Shown here piece after piece: positions 1-8,804 of a DNA stretch of 64,000 nt; the stretch's first letter is position 1, and each line of letters begins with the position of its first letter. Made by a program: the position numbers and the translations under genes. The notes beneath the pieces were generated by a model that saw only the letters and a program-made list of their open reading frames with translations, searched no databases and was not told the origin of the DNA. This stretch comes from Amorphophallus konjac. Its lineage: Eukaryota; Streptophyta; Magnoliopsida; Alismatales; Araceae. The stretch covers positions 77,749,247 through 77,813,246 of the forward strand of contig CM040128.1 of NCBI GenBank assembly GCA_022559845.1, read 5' to 3'.

Positions 1-2
1 TA

Positions 3-581
3 CATACCAGATTACTGAAGCTTGAGATATCTCTCCTCACTGAATGGAGACGATTCCTTCTAAATAAAAGGGCTTCAGATGATGCAATCAAATCCTTGAT
101 GGAAGGATTACAGGAAATTTGTTCAAAAATTGCAAAAGCTCTGAGAGAGTCACATGATGTTAATATTTCCTCCTTCAAAATGTCTTCTACCATAATAGAT
201 CATTGCTATGAGATCAGAACAGCTTTAGAATTGTTGAAGAAGTCTTCAAGTGCCCTAGGTCCAGGCATTCAGAAAATCTATGATAAGTTGGTCGCCTTCA
301 TATCAGAAATGACAACTCTAACTGACAGATATGAAACTGTCAGTGTTCGCCAAGACGACATTATTTCTGAAGTGGCAAATGTCAGAAGCACTGTGGCGTA
401 TTGGCTTGCTGAGCTATCAAATGATTTAAAGGAATTTCAGTCTATCTTGGGTTCTACACCTGGTCACGCCTCTTCCAGCAGAACTCCACCTCAAGAACAT
501 TCTTCTGCTTCTCCAAGGGGGAGACCACCACAAGGCAGGACGCGTGGCCCCTCTAGCAGACAAGCCAGATACTTTTCTTGA
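3..581 (+). CDS. SIRE-type Copia ORF2, C-terminal part (partial at window edge)
   Basis: This reading frame is open from the left edge of the window to a TGA at 579-581, so the visible part is only the C-terminus of a longer protein. It is mostly helical and hydrophilic, with heptad-like Leu/Ile/Val spacing. It ends in a Ser/Pro/Arg-rich basic tail (roughly the last 40 residues) with RGRPP- and RGPSS-type runs. It lies about 250 bases before a polypurine tract and an LTR, which is where SIRE/Maximus-type Copia elements keep their extra ORF downstream of pol (often called env-like). The function of that protein is not established. No frameshift is visible, so this may be the best preserved ORF2 in the window. 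I call the family from position and character, not from a catalytic motif. Confidence 0.6.
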   Translation, partial: HTRLLKLEISLLTEWRRFLLNKRASDDAIKSLMEGLQEICSKIAKALRESHDVNISSFKMSSTIIDHCYEIRTALELLKKSSSALGPGIQKIYDKLVAFISEMTTLTDRYETVSVRQDDIISEVANVRSTVAYWLAELSNDLKEFQSILGSTPGHASSSRTPPQEHSSASPRGRPPQGRTRGPSSRQARYFS

Positions 582-831
582 AAAGTCGATGCTCTGTATT
601 TTTGTTGCCCTTTTGAGGCCTTCTCCCTCAGACTCTTGGACAAATTAACTTAACTCATATCATTTGCGTTGTTGCATTCTTCTTGTTTTCATCTTTTTTT
701 TGATGATGTCAAAGGGGGAGAAATCAGGAAAAATGTTTGTGATATTCATTGCGAATGGCTATCTAGTGTTTTTTCCTTCTCTGCAAAGACTCAAGACTCA
801 TAGTGTTGCCATCCATCAAAAAGGGGGAGAT
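582..831 (+). other. Element 3' untranslated region with polypurine tracts
   Basis: This is non-coding sequence between ORF2 and the LTR. It holds two AAAGGGGGAGA-like purine runs, near 710-722 and 819-830. The second directly abuts the LTR start and is the expected primer for plus-strand DNA synthesis. No other feature is seen. Confidence 0.7.
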
Positions 832-1034
832 TGTTGAGTCTTGTTGAATCTTTACATGTTTTGATGATGACAACACTATAAGTCTTAGTGGTCTTCAAAA
901 AATTATGTCTATGTGAAAATTTAACAAAAATATTTTTTCTGTGAAAAATGAACAAAGAACATGTTTGTTGAAGAATGAACCTTCATTTCACTTCAGGTAT
1001 TTTTCAGGGACTGTATTCGTGTTGATTGGCACTT

Positions 1035-1685
1035 CGTCATGTTTGTATATAACACCTCGTGTTGAACTGTTTGTCTTCGTGTCGTTTTTCACCTCGTGTC
1101 ATGTTACCCCGTGTCAATTACTGTTTCGACTTCGTATCGTTATCAGTCCGTGTCTCTCTTATGTTGAAATCACACCTCGTGCTGATCACTGTTCTTTCTT
1201 CGTGTTGTTTCTTTGTATTCTGTCTTCGTGTTGATCTTTCGTTATTTAGACTTCGTGTCTTTATCACATTGACCACACTCCGTGTCGCTTCTCCTCTCAT
1301 AACTTCTTGTCGTGTTTTTCTACACCTCGTGTCGTTGTCTCCTTGTGTCTTCACCTCGTGTTGTTTTCGTCTCTTCGTGTCGGGTTTGTTCTAGTGCGTA
1401 CAGGATATCGCAGCACTTCATGTTGCTTCCTGTTTCACTTTCGTGTCATTTGTCTTGTTGTATCTTCGTGTCGTTTTTATTCTTCCTAGTCCTCGTGTCC
1501 TTCTTGTATTGAAACCATACTTAGTGTTGGTTTCTGTTCTTGTCTTCGTGTCTTTGCGTTGTTTTTCTGTCTACCTCGTAAAGTTCTCTTAGTAATGTTC
1601 ATTGTGTCACCACCTTATCTCGTGTCGTTCTCTGTTTAGTACCTCTTGTCGTGTCCACTAACCTCATGCAGTTCTAGTTTTTATG
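1035..1685 (+). repeat. U3 array of a short CTTCGTGTCG-like motif
   Basis: A degenerate 8-10 base motif, (T/C)TCGTGTCG with variants such as CCTCGTGT and CTTCGTGT, recurs roughly two dozen times at irregular spacing of 15-40 bases. The filler between copies is pyrimidine-rich. The array lies directly upstream of the LTR TATA box, the position of enhancer repeats. Short ORFs here are by-products of the repeat. Confidence 0.7.
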
Positions 1686-1860
1686 ACACTCAATATTAAT
1701 GGCTCTTATCTCGTTGCAGGTCCGAGGAAGAACATTCACCAATGTCTGGGTGCACATGATCCGATGCTGAAGGAACAAATACAAAGAGGGCACGTGGCAG
1801 GAAGGTTCTAGGATCGAGCGTGGGAGGCACACGCGTTCAGTGCCCTATCCATCTGCTGCG

Positions 1861-1871
1861 GCTATAAAGAA
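1861..1871 (+). promoter_or_regulatory. LTR TATA box
   Basis: GCTATAAAGAAA lies between the U3 motif array and a purine-rich leader. Transcription would start about 30 bases downstream, near 1895, which would set the U3/R boundary. Inferred from sequence only. Confidence 0.55.
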
Positions 1872-2242
1872 AAACCTTTCGCCCACCGATGAAGGGTGAT
1901 CAGAGCTAAGAAAGAAAAGGCAGTGTTACAGAGAGCTCGATTCAGCAGAAGAAGAAAAAGAAAAGAGAGAGAGATAGTGATCGTGTGAAAGAGGAAGAGA
2001 GTTTAAGAGAAAGAAAGTTAGAGAGAGAGTGAATGAGAGAGTTCGTGGAGAAGAAGAAAGAAGCTTACCTGAAGATCTGTCTTCACTGGACCGTGGATCA
2101 AATCCAGGCCAGTCAGCTCCGTTGAGAGCCAAATTGTGCATCTCGTGTTTCAGCTTCTGTTTGCTGAAGCTATTTTTCGTTTATTATCTTTTCTTTGTTT
2201 TCTAGTTTGCTGTGCTTTCCGATCCTCTGGTCTGAGGTCGGG

Positions 2243-2520
2243 TTCCCTCCGGTTAGGAGGAAGGGAGATCTGATCTCCAGTTGCAAGTAGCTGAGAGCTA
2301 CTTGTGGGTTCCCTCCGGTTTGGAGGAAGGGAGACTTGTCTCCGGCTCTGGGCTTGTGGATTTAAGTCCATAGGTTCCCTCCAGTTTGGAGGAAGAGGGG
2401 AGGTTGTTCCCCTGGTCAAGCTGTGTGGCAGCAATCGTTTGCAGACTGAGTCTGTTTGGTTCTAGCGTGTGCTAGTGAAGCCTCACTCCGGTTGGGAGTG
2501 AGGGGTGGATGTAGGTCTGA
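2243..2520 (+). repeat. Repeated hairpin modules in LTR R/U5
   Basis: Three copies of a GGTTCCCTCCGGTTnGGAGG module occur near 2240, 2308 and 2371. Each pairs CCTCC with GGAGG around a short loop and is followed by AAGGGAG. A fourth relative near 2483 pairs CCTCACTCC with GGGAGTGAGG. In RNA these would make a row of short stem-loops in the transcribed LTR. Confidence 0.65.
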
Positions 2521-2737
2521 AGGACCGAACCACCTAAAAATCTTTTGAGCAGTGGCTTGATTGTTTGGTTTGCTTCCGCTAAATGCTTGAATAGGTTCGC
2601 TCAATGGGTTTGTATTTGAGTAGAATAGAATTGGTTCTATTCTGTTTCTTTATCTAGCATCCGTTTTTTAAATTTGGCCATTATTCGTAGAAGGATTCAT
2701 TCACCCCCCCTCTGTATCCGGGCCAAGCACCCTAACA

Positions 2738-3537
2738 TCTCCTAAATTTTAGGGAGATAATCCACTCCTATACAAATCTTCCTCAAAAAAAAAATAACTC
2801 ATGACCATTTTTTTTTTTGAAACAACTCTCGTTCTCCCCCCGTGTGTCTCCCTCCTCTGGCTCGCCCCCCCTCCCCTCCCCCGACCGTTCCCCCTCCCCC
2901 GACCTCCCCGGCGGATCCCCCTCCGCTCCCCGGCGGATCGCGCCCACCCTCCCCCGACCGTTCCCTCGCCCCCGACCTCCCCAGCCGATCGCGCCCCCAA
3001 CCCCCTCCCCCTCCGGCTCCGGCGCCCCCGCGCGCAACCCCAACCCCCTCCCCCTCCGGCTCCGGCCCCAACCCCCTCCCTCCCTCCGGTTCCCCCCTCC
3101 GGCAGCGCAGCCCCCTCCCCCCCTCCGGCTCCGGCGCCCCCGCGGGCAGCCCCTCCCCCTCCCCCCCTCCGGCTCCAGCGCCCCCGCGCGCAGCCCCTCC
3201 CCCTTCCCCCTTCCGGTTCCCCCCCTCCGGCTCTGGCGGCCCCCGCGCGCGCCGCCAGCCCCTCCCCCCTCCGGCTCCGGCGGCCCCCGCCCAGCCCAGC
3301 CCCTCCCCCCCTCCGTCTCCGGCTGACCCTGCGCAGCCCCCTCCCCCTCCCCTCCCTCCGGCTCCGGTTCCAGCTCTCCCCTTCCAAACAATACTATATA
3401 AATTTTAAAAAATATATCATTTTTACCAAACAGATGTTATCAATTTTTATCAATTTTAAAATTTAAGTTAAAAATTAACATAACATAATTTTTGAGATAA
3501 AAAGAGTTCTAAAAAAAAAGTGCTCCCAAACACCCCA
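2738..3537. mobile_element. Right part of a TIR transposon (PIF/Harbinger-like ends)
   Basis: The right end reads GCTCCCAAACACCCCA followed by TAA. Its reverse complement (TGGGGTGTTTGGGAGC, then a T run) matches the left end of the TIR element at 49533. The left end is not present, because the SIRE-type element that ends at 2737 was inserted into it and the rest lies outside the window. The interior is mainly a GC-rich minisatellite and an AT-rich right arm. No transposase is seen. A 3-base TAA/TTA duplication is typical of PIF/Harbinger and Tourist elements, but only one side can be checked here. Confidence 0.6.
2840..3385. repeat. GC-rich minisatellite (CTCCCCCTCCGG unit family)
   Basis: This stretch is extremely C-rich on the plus strand. 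It repeats CCCTCCCCCTCCGGCTCCGG, commonly followed by CGCCCCCGCGCGCAGC, in irregular 30-60 base units. It is open in several frames on both strands because of composition. The resulting Pro-rich or Gly/Arg-rich ORFs are not supported as genes. It could have begun as a captured GC-rich first exon that then expanded, but nothing in the sequence proves that. Confidence 0.75.
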
Positions 3538-3540
3538 TAA

Positions 3541-3675
3541 GTTTTCTCAGTTTATATCTGCATCCGCTTTTAATTCCGCACATCTAAGCGGTAGAACTTA
3601 AATTGGGTAAAATTCTTTGAAAGATCCATTCACCCCCCCTCTGGATCTGTGTTTATCTATCGCACCTAGCTAACA
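3541..3675 (+). mobile_element. LTR tail of an older SIRE-type element
   Basis: The segment carries CCATTCACCCCCCCTCT and ends CTAGCTAACA at 3675, like the tail of the LTR ending at 2737 but with clearly different sequence. It resumes after the TIR element and ends exactly where Tat pol coding sequence begins, so this element had inserted into Tat pol. Its body lies left of the window. Confidence 0.7.
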
Positions 3676-6148
3676 TCTCTCCGAGCTAAGATCACTACAG
3701 GGCCGCTTGGCCTATATCCGGCGATTCATTTCCAATTTGTCAGGGCGATGTCAGCCTTTCCACAAATTGATGATGAAGGATGTTCCCTTTTATTGGGATG
3801 AAGATTGCCAGACAGCCCTTGACAAGTTGAAAGACTATCTGAAGACTCCTCCAGTGCTGGGCGCACCGGTGAAAGGACGGCCGTTGATACTATATATAGC
3901 AGCCACACATAATTCCCTGGGGGCAATGCTGGCCCAGAATAATGAAGAAGGGAAAGAGCAAGCCCTCTATTACCTCAGTCGGAGACTGGTCAGAACTGAG
4001 GAGAAGTATACCTATATTGAGAAAATCTGTCTGGCGCTGATCTTCGCAGTTAAGAAGCTTCGACACTACATGTTGTCGCATGAAACCAGCTTGGTATCCA
4101 AAGATGACCCCCTAAAATATATTATGTCCCAGCCGGCACTCAAAGGTCGCCTGGGCAAATGGGCAGTAATCCTTATGGAGTTCGACATCTCCTATGTGCC
4201 ACGCAAGGCCGTCAAGTGCCAAGCTATCGCAGACTTCTTCGTTGAGCACCCAGTACCCGGGGACTGCCCGCTGGAACCGGAGCTTCCTGAAGATGAAACC
4301 CTGGAAGCCGCTCAGGTGCGGCCCTCCTTATGGCAGCTATATTTCGATGGCGCTTCTAGAATTGATGCCTCTGCCACTGGATCAGCCAGGGTCAGGGCAG
4401 GAGCAGGCATAGTCTTGAAATCTCCATAATGGGAAGTGGTACACACATCTTGCTCGATAAACAAGCATTGCACAAATATCGAAGCAGAGTATGAAGCCCT
4501 GATAATCGGGTTACAAATTACTCTATCCATGGGAATTCAGATGCTGGAAGCATTCGGAGATTCCATGCTAGTTATAAAACAACTGGAAGGAGAGTTCGAT
4601 GTGCGAAAGCAAGAGCTTCTCCCCTACCATCAGCTGGCAACCCGCCTGATGTCAAGATTCTACTTCATCAGCATCAAGCATATCAACCGAGGCCAGAATG
4701 CTCAGGCAGACGCCCTCGCTAAGCTGGCTAGTTCTTTGGCGGTCCCGCCAGACACCAGCCTGAATATAACAGTGATCAACCGCCGGCAAGTCCCCAGTGT
4801 AACAGAGGTCTTAGCCGACGAACAAGAAGTTGAGGTGGTAGCCATCGCAGAGGTTCAGTAGCCCGATTGGTGAGAACATCTCCTGCGGTGGTTCCAACAC
4901 CAGCAGCTCCCAAAAGAAAAAGAACATAGAATGAAACTTCTGAGGGTTAGAGACTCTTACGAGATGAGGAACGGAACCTTGTTCCGAATAATGGTAGATG
5001 CCCGAAGGAAAGTCCTACTTCATTACTTGTCCTCAGCAGAAGCGGGGCAGGTGATGCAAGAAATCCATGCAGGATCAGCTGGAGCGCATCAGGCTGGCCC
5101 AAAGATGAAAATTGAGATAAAGAAATTGGGTTACTATTGGCCCACTATATTTGATGACTGCTGCAAGTTCGCTAAAGCTTGTCAGAAATGTCGAGGGCAC
5201 GCCAATGTGTCAAGAAGACCTCCAGTGCCACTACATCCTACCTTACCCAGCTGGCCATTTGCTTAGTGGGGCACGGACGTGGTAGGGCCACTGCCAGCAA
5301 CTTCATCAGGGTACAAATACATCTTAGCAGCTACAAATTACTTCTCCAGATGGGCAGAAGCAGTTGCATTAAGAGATGTCACGGGAGAACTGGTTGCAAG
5401 ATTCTTCCGGCAGAACATAATATTCCGATTCGGGATTCCCAGCCGAATTATCTCTGACAATGGTAGCCATTTCAAAAATCAGAAGGTTTACCGGCTAGCA
5501 GACAAATACAAGATTGACTGGAGGACATCGTCCCCCTACAACCCTCAAGCCAATGGACTTGCAGAAGCCTTCAACAAGACACTATGCACGTTGCTGGCAA
5601 AGACTGTTAAGTCTAATAAAAAGGACTGGGAAGAAAGGATGTACGAGACACTCTGGGCCTATCGTACCGTCTATAAAACCCCAACCGACTGTTCGCCATT
5701 CTCCCTCGTGTATGGGTCAGAGGCTGTGGTGCCGATTGAATTAGAAGTTCCTTCGCTGCGAGTCGCCATCCAGCATGGACTAGTCAGTGGTGAACAAACC
5801 AATACAGAAAGAAGATTGGAAGAGCTCGTCGAGCTCGAAGGAAAGCGCCTCCGGGCGCAACAAAATATCCAACTCTACCAAGCTCGCATGGCCCGTGCTT
5901 TCGATAAGCTGGTCAAAGGTCGAGAATTCAAGAAAGGAGATCTGGTGATGGTCAAGAGAAGAGAAGTGACGGCCTCTAATCCCAAAGGGAAGTTGCTCGA
6001 AAACTGGGTCGGACCGTACATCGTCCACCGAGTATATGAGGGAGGTGCTTACATCCTGGTGGACCACAAAGGAGTCATCTAATTCTCCCCACTCAATGGG
6101 AAGCATATGAAGCTGTATCATACGGCACAACCCACATTCCCCGAGTGA
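3676..6148 (+). pseudogene. pol: Tat-lineage Ty3/Gypsy pol (RT end, RNase H, archaeal-type RNase H, integrase)
   Basis: One frame covers the whole region, broken by stops at 4427, 4859, 4871, 5264 and 6080. In order it encodes the end of reverse transcriptase and its connection (SLQGRLAYIRRFISNLSGRC), the element RNase H, a second RNase H starting LYFDGAS (about 4339-4735), and integrase. The second RNase H keeps its acidic set: FDG, AEYEA, GDS and QADALA. The integrase has an H-H-C-C zinc finger (about 5065-5200) and a DDE core with D in WGTDVVG, D in SDNGSHF and E in NGLAEAF. An extra RNase H between RNH and integrase is the hallmark of Tat/Ogre elements. The left end is cut by the older SIRE insertion. 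The element is dead, but all integrase catalytic residues survive. Confidence 0.92.
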
Positions 6149-6159
6149 TCGGAATACCT

Positions 6160-6480
6160 TTCCTTGGTCTAATGGCACTCCGCCCTGACCGAGCTACCGT
6201 CACCTTGGTTCAGTGGCATTCCGCCCTAACCAAGCTACCGTCACCTTGGTTCAGTGTCATTCTGCCCTAACCGAGCTACCGTCACCTTGGTTCAGGGGCA
6301 TTCTACCCTAACCGAGCTACCGTTACCTTGGTTCAGTGGCGTTCCGTCCTAACCGAGCGACCCTCACCTGGGTTCAGTGGCACTCCGCCCTGACCGAGCT
6401 ACCTTCACCTTGGTCTAGTGACACTCCGCCCTGACCGAGCTACCCGCATCTCGGTCTAGTGATGGTCGGCCCCGACCAGA
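6160..6480 (+). repeat. Tat 3' region tandem array A (41-bp unit)
   Basis: About eight copies of a 41-base unit containing ACCTTGGTTCAGTGGCATTC and CCTAACCGAGCTACCGTC follow the integrase end directly. Copies differ at scattered positions. Tat/Ogre elements are known for variable tandem repeats between pol and the 3' LTR. Confidence 0.85.
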
Positions 6481-6489
6481 TTCGCATAG

Positions 6490-7010
6490 TGTCTACGATA
6501 TTGCCATTACGGGCCTTATGCCCGAATCGGCACAAATCTACCCCTTTGCGTCAGCATTGCCTTCTTGCTGACGAATAAACTCTTCTTCTCGGCGCAAGAC
6601 TTCATGTCCTAGCCGACCTTTATACAGCATTGCCATTGCGGGCTTTAAGCCCGAATCGGCACAAATCTACCACTTTGCGTTAGCATTGCCTTCTTGCTGG
6701 CGAATAAACTCTTTTCTCGGCGCAAGACTTCATGTCCTAGCCAACCTTTATACAGCATTGCCATTGCGGGCCTTACGCCCGAATCGGCACAAATCTACCC
6801 CTTTGCGTCAACATTACCTTCTTACTGACGAATAAACCCTTTTCTCGGTGCTAGACTTCATGTCCTAGCCGACCTTTATACAACGTTGCCATTGCGGGCC
6901 TTACGCTCGGATCGACCCAAATCTAGCCTTTGCGTCAGCATTGCCTTCGTGCTGACCAGTAAACCCTCTTTCTCAGCGCAAGACTTCGTGTCCTAGCTGG
7001 CTCTCTCAAC
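6490..7010 (+). repeat. Tat 3' region tandem array B (about 129-bp unit)
   Basis: Four copies of a unit of about 129 bases start near 6497, 6625, 6756 and 6884. Each contains CATTGCCATTGCGGGCC, CCCGAATCGGCACAAATCT, TTTGCGTCAGCATTGCC and CGCAAGACTTCATGTCC. There is no coding potential. Confidence 0.85.
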
Positions 7011-7133
7011 ATCCTTCTGTTACGTGAACAAAAAAAAATAAAAAAGACAAAATAGGGTTAAAAATAGAGATACCCCGCCGGTCTTGTTCCTAAATCAGGA
7101 CAAGGGCAAAAATGGCTATAACCCGGCTGTAGC

Positions 7134-7248
7134 GAAGACCCGAAAGGGCGTTACAGGTAAAATCGGGTACCTCACCATGTGAAAACCCGAAAGGGCGCGT
7201 GGGTAAAAGCAAGAGGGGGCTGGCTTCAGCGAAAACCCGAAAGGGCGC
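7134..7248 (+). repeat. Three copies of ACCCGAAAGGGCG
   Basis: GA(A)AACCCGAAAGGGCG occurs at about 7136-7150, 7181-7197 and 7231-7248, each after a GCGAAG- or GTGAAA-like lead. The CCC-GAAA-GGG core could form a tiny GAAA-tetraloop hairpin in RNA. It lies between tandem arrays B and C in otherwise unremarkable sequence (7010-7330). Confidence 0.65.
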
Positions 7249-7339
7249 TTGAGTCAGTAATGTGATAAAAAAAAGAGAGAAAAAAATGAATGATGAGATG
7301 ATGATGTAGTAGCGAGGTTAGCGTCGTTCACCATTCCAC

Positions 7340-8335
7340 TTCCTGCTACCTTTTTCGGCCCTTGTCATCATCGGCAAGACCGGCCATCTTTTCGACCCTT
7401 GTCACCATCGGCAAGATTGGTCGCTATCCTTTTCGGCCTTGTCAGCATCGGCAAGACCGGCCATCTTTTCGACCCTTGTCGCCATCGGTAAGATCGATCG
7501 CTACCCTTTTAGGCCCTTGTCACCATCGACAAGATCGGCTACCTTTCTCGGTTTCTATCATCATTGGCAAGACCGTCTACCATTCCGACCCTTGTCACCA
7601 TTGGCAAGATCGGTCGATACCTTTTTAACCCTTGTCACCATCGGCAAGATCGGTCGCTACCTTTCTCGGTTTCTGTCATCATCGGCAAGACCGTCTACCA
7701 TTCCGAGTCTTGTCACCATCGACAAGATCTGTCGACACCTTTTTAACCCTTGTCACCATCGGCAAGATCGGTCACTACCTTTCTCGGTTTCTGTCATCAT
7801 CGGCAAGACCGTCTACCATTCCGACCCTTGTCACCATCGGCAAGATCGATCGTTACCTCTTCCGACCCTTGTCACCATCGGCAAGATCGGTCGCTGCCTT
7901 TTTTGTCCCTTGTCACCATCGGCAAGACCGTCTACCATTCCGACCCTTGTCACCATCGGCAAGATCGGTCGCCACCTCTTCCGACCCTTGTCACCATCGG
8001 CAAGATCGGTCGCTACCTTTTTCGGCCCTTGTCACCATCGGCAAGACCGTCTACCATTCCGACCCTTGTCACCATCGGCAAGATCGGTCGCCACCTCTTT
8101 CGACCCTTGCCACCATCGGCCAGATCGATCGCTACCTTTTTCGATCCTTGTCACCATCGGCAAGACCGTCTACCATCCCGAACCTTGTCACCATCGGCAA
8201 GATCGGTCGCTACCTCTTTCGACCCTTGTCACCATCGACAAGATCGGTCGCTACCTTTTTCAGTTTTCGTCTCCTAGACTGACCGACTTTCTATCGACCC
8301 TTGTCGCCATCGACAGGACCAGTCAACTTTCCCCC
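7340..8335 (+). repeat. Tat 3' region tandem array C (41/41/37-bp trimer, 119-bp higher-order unit)
   Basis: The monomer begins CTTGTCACCATCGGCAAGA. From about 7560 two 41-base monomers (GATCGGTCGCTACC type) alternate with one 37-base monomer (CCGTCTACCATTCC type), giving a 119-base higher-order unit repeated about six times. The first 200 bases are less regular. Because 41 and 37 are not multiples of three, ORFs in several frames show the same peptide rhythm; they are repeat artefacts. Confidence 0.85.
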
Positions 8336-8340
8336 CTAAC

Positions 8341-8804
8341 ATGAACCTCTCGTCCTCATTAAGCAGCAGACTGCTTTTGCTCCATATAAACTCTGTTGAT
8401 GAATAAACCCTAGCCTCAATTTCCATCAGCTTCAATGGATTTGGCTGACAGGCCATCTGTCCTTATTTCCTAGCCCTGAAGGGGCCTCTATACCCTTTTG
8501 GTCCTCCGGACTCTTGGCCTGCACTAGCCGTTGCCTGGTCCCGAGGGTGGTCACGGCGCGGTGGAGTGAACACCTCACCCCTTTGCTGAAGACGTGAGCG
8601 CTCTCCTGCCCTAGTGACTCACATACTCGGGCTAGAATTAACTGGCGAATGGGAAGAAAAAAAAAGAAAAAAATAATGAAAGAATAGAGTCGTCATTTAA
8701 CAGCAAAATGAAGCCTTTTCATTCCTATGAAACAAAAGGTACATGTTACGCAGGGCATTCCCCGGAATACATGAAGTCCATCAAAAGGGGCAAATAGAAA
8801 CAGA
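8341..8804. other. Non-coding Tat spacer
   Basis: This is the spacer between array C and the 3' end of the antisense gene. It includes an A-rich run (8650-8680). It probably contains the 3' untranslated part of the antisense transcript, but no clear AATAAA is seen on the minus strand. Confidence 0.4.

Larger units (their letters stand above)
832..2737 (+). mobile_element. 3' LTR of SIRE-type Copia element (about 1.9 kb)
   Basis: The LTR starts TGTTGAG right after the polypurine tract and ends CCCTAACA at 2737, giving the usual TG...CA ends. Its tail carries ATTCACCCCCCCTCT, a signature repeated at the ends of the other SIRE-type LTRs in this window. U3 holds an array of a TCGTGT motif (1040-1680), then a TATA box (about 1862). 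R/U5 holds a set of CCTCCGG-type hairpins (2243-2520). The 5' LTR and pol lie left of the window, so no target duplication can be tested. The LTR sits inside a TIR element, so it is the youngest layer of the local nest. Confidence 0.8.

Noticed and set aside
1059..1512. ORFs rich in Ser, Cys, Val and Phe
   Set aside because: They are by-products of the TCGTGTCG motif array in LTR U3.
2749..3466. Long overlapping ORFs of 170-220 codons on both strands
   Set aside because: They translate a GC-rich minisatellite in several frames at once, giving Pro-rich or Gly/Arg-rich low-complexity peptides with no family features.
6160..8335. Regular direct repeats resembling a CRISPR array
   Set aside because: Units are contiguous tandem monomers without unique spacers, in a plant retrotransposon.
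7362..8344. ORFs up to 301 codons with a repeating peptide
   Set aside because: The 41/41/37-base repeat is not a multiple of three and stays open in several frames. The same peptide rhythm appears in all of them, so this is repeat DNA.
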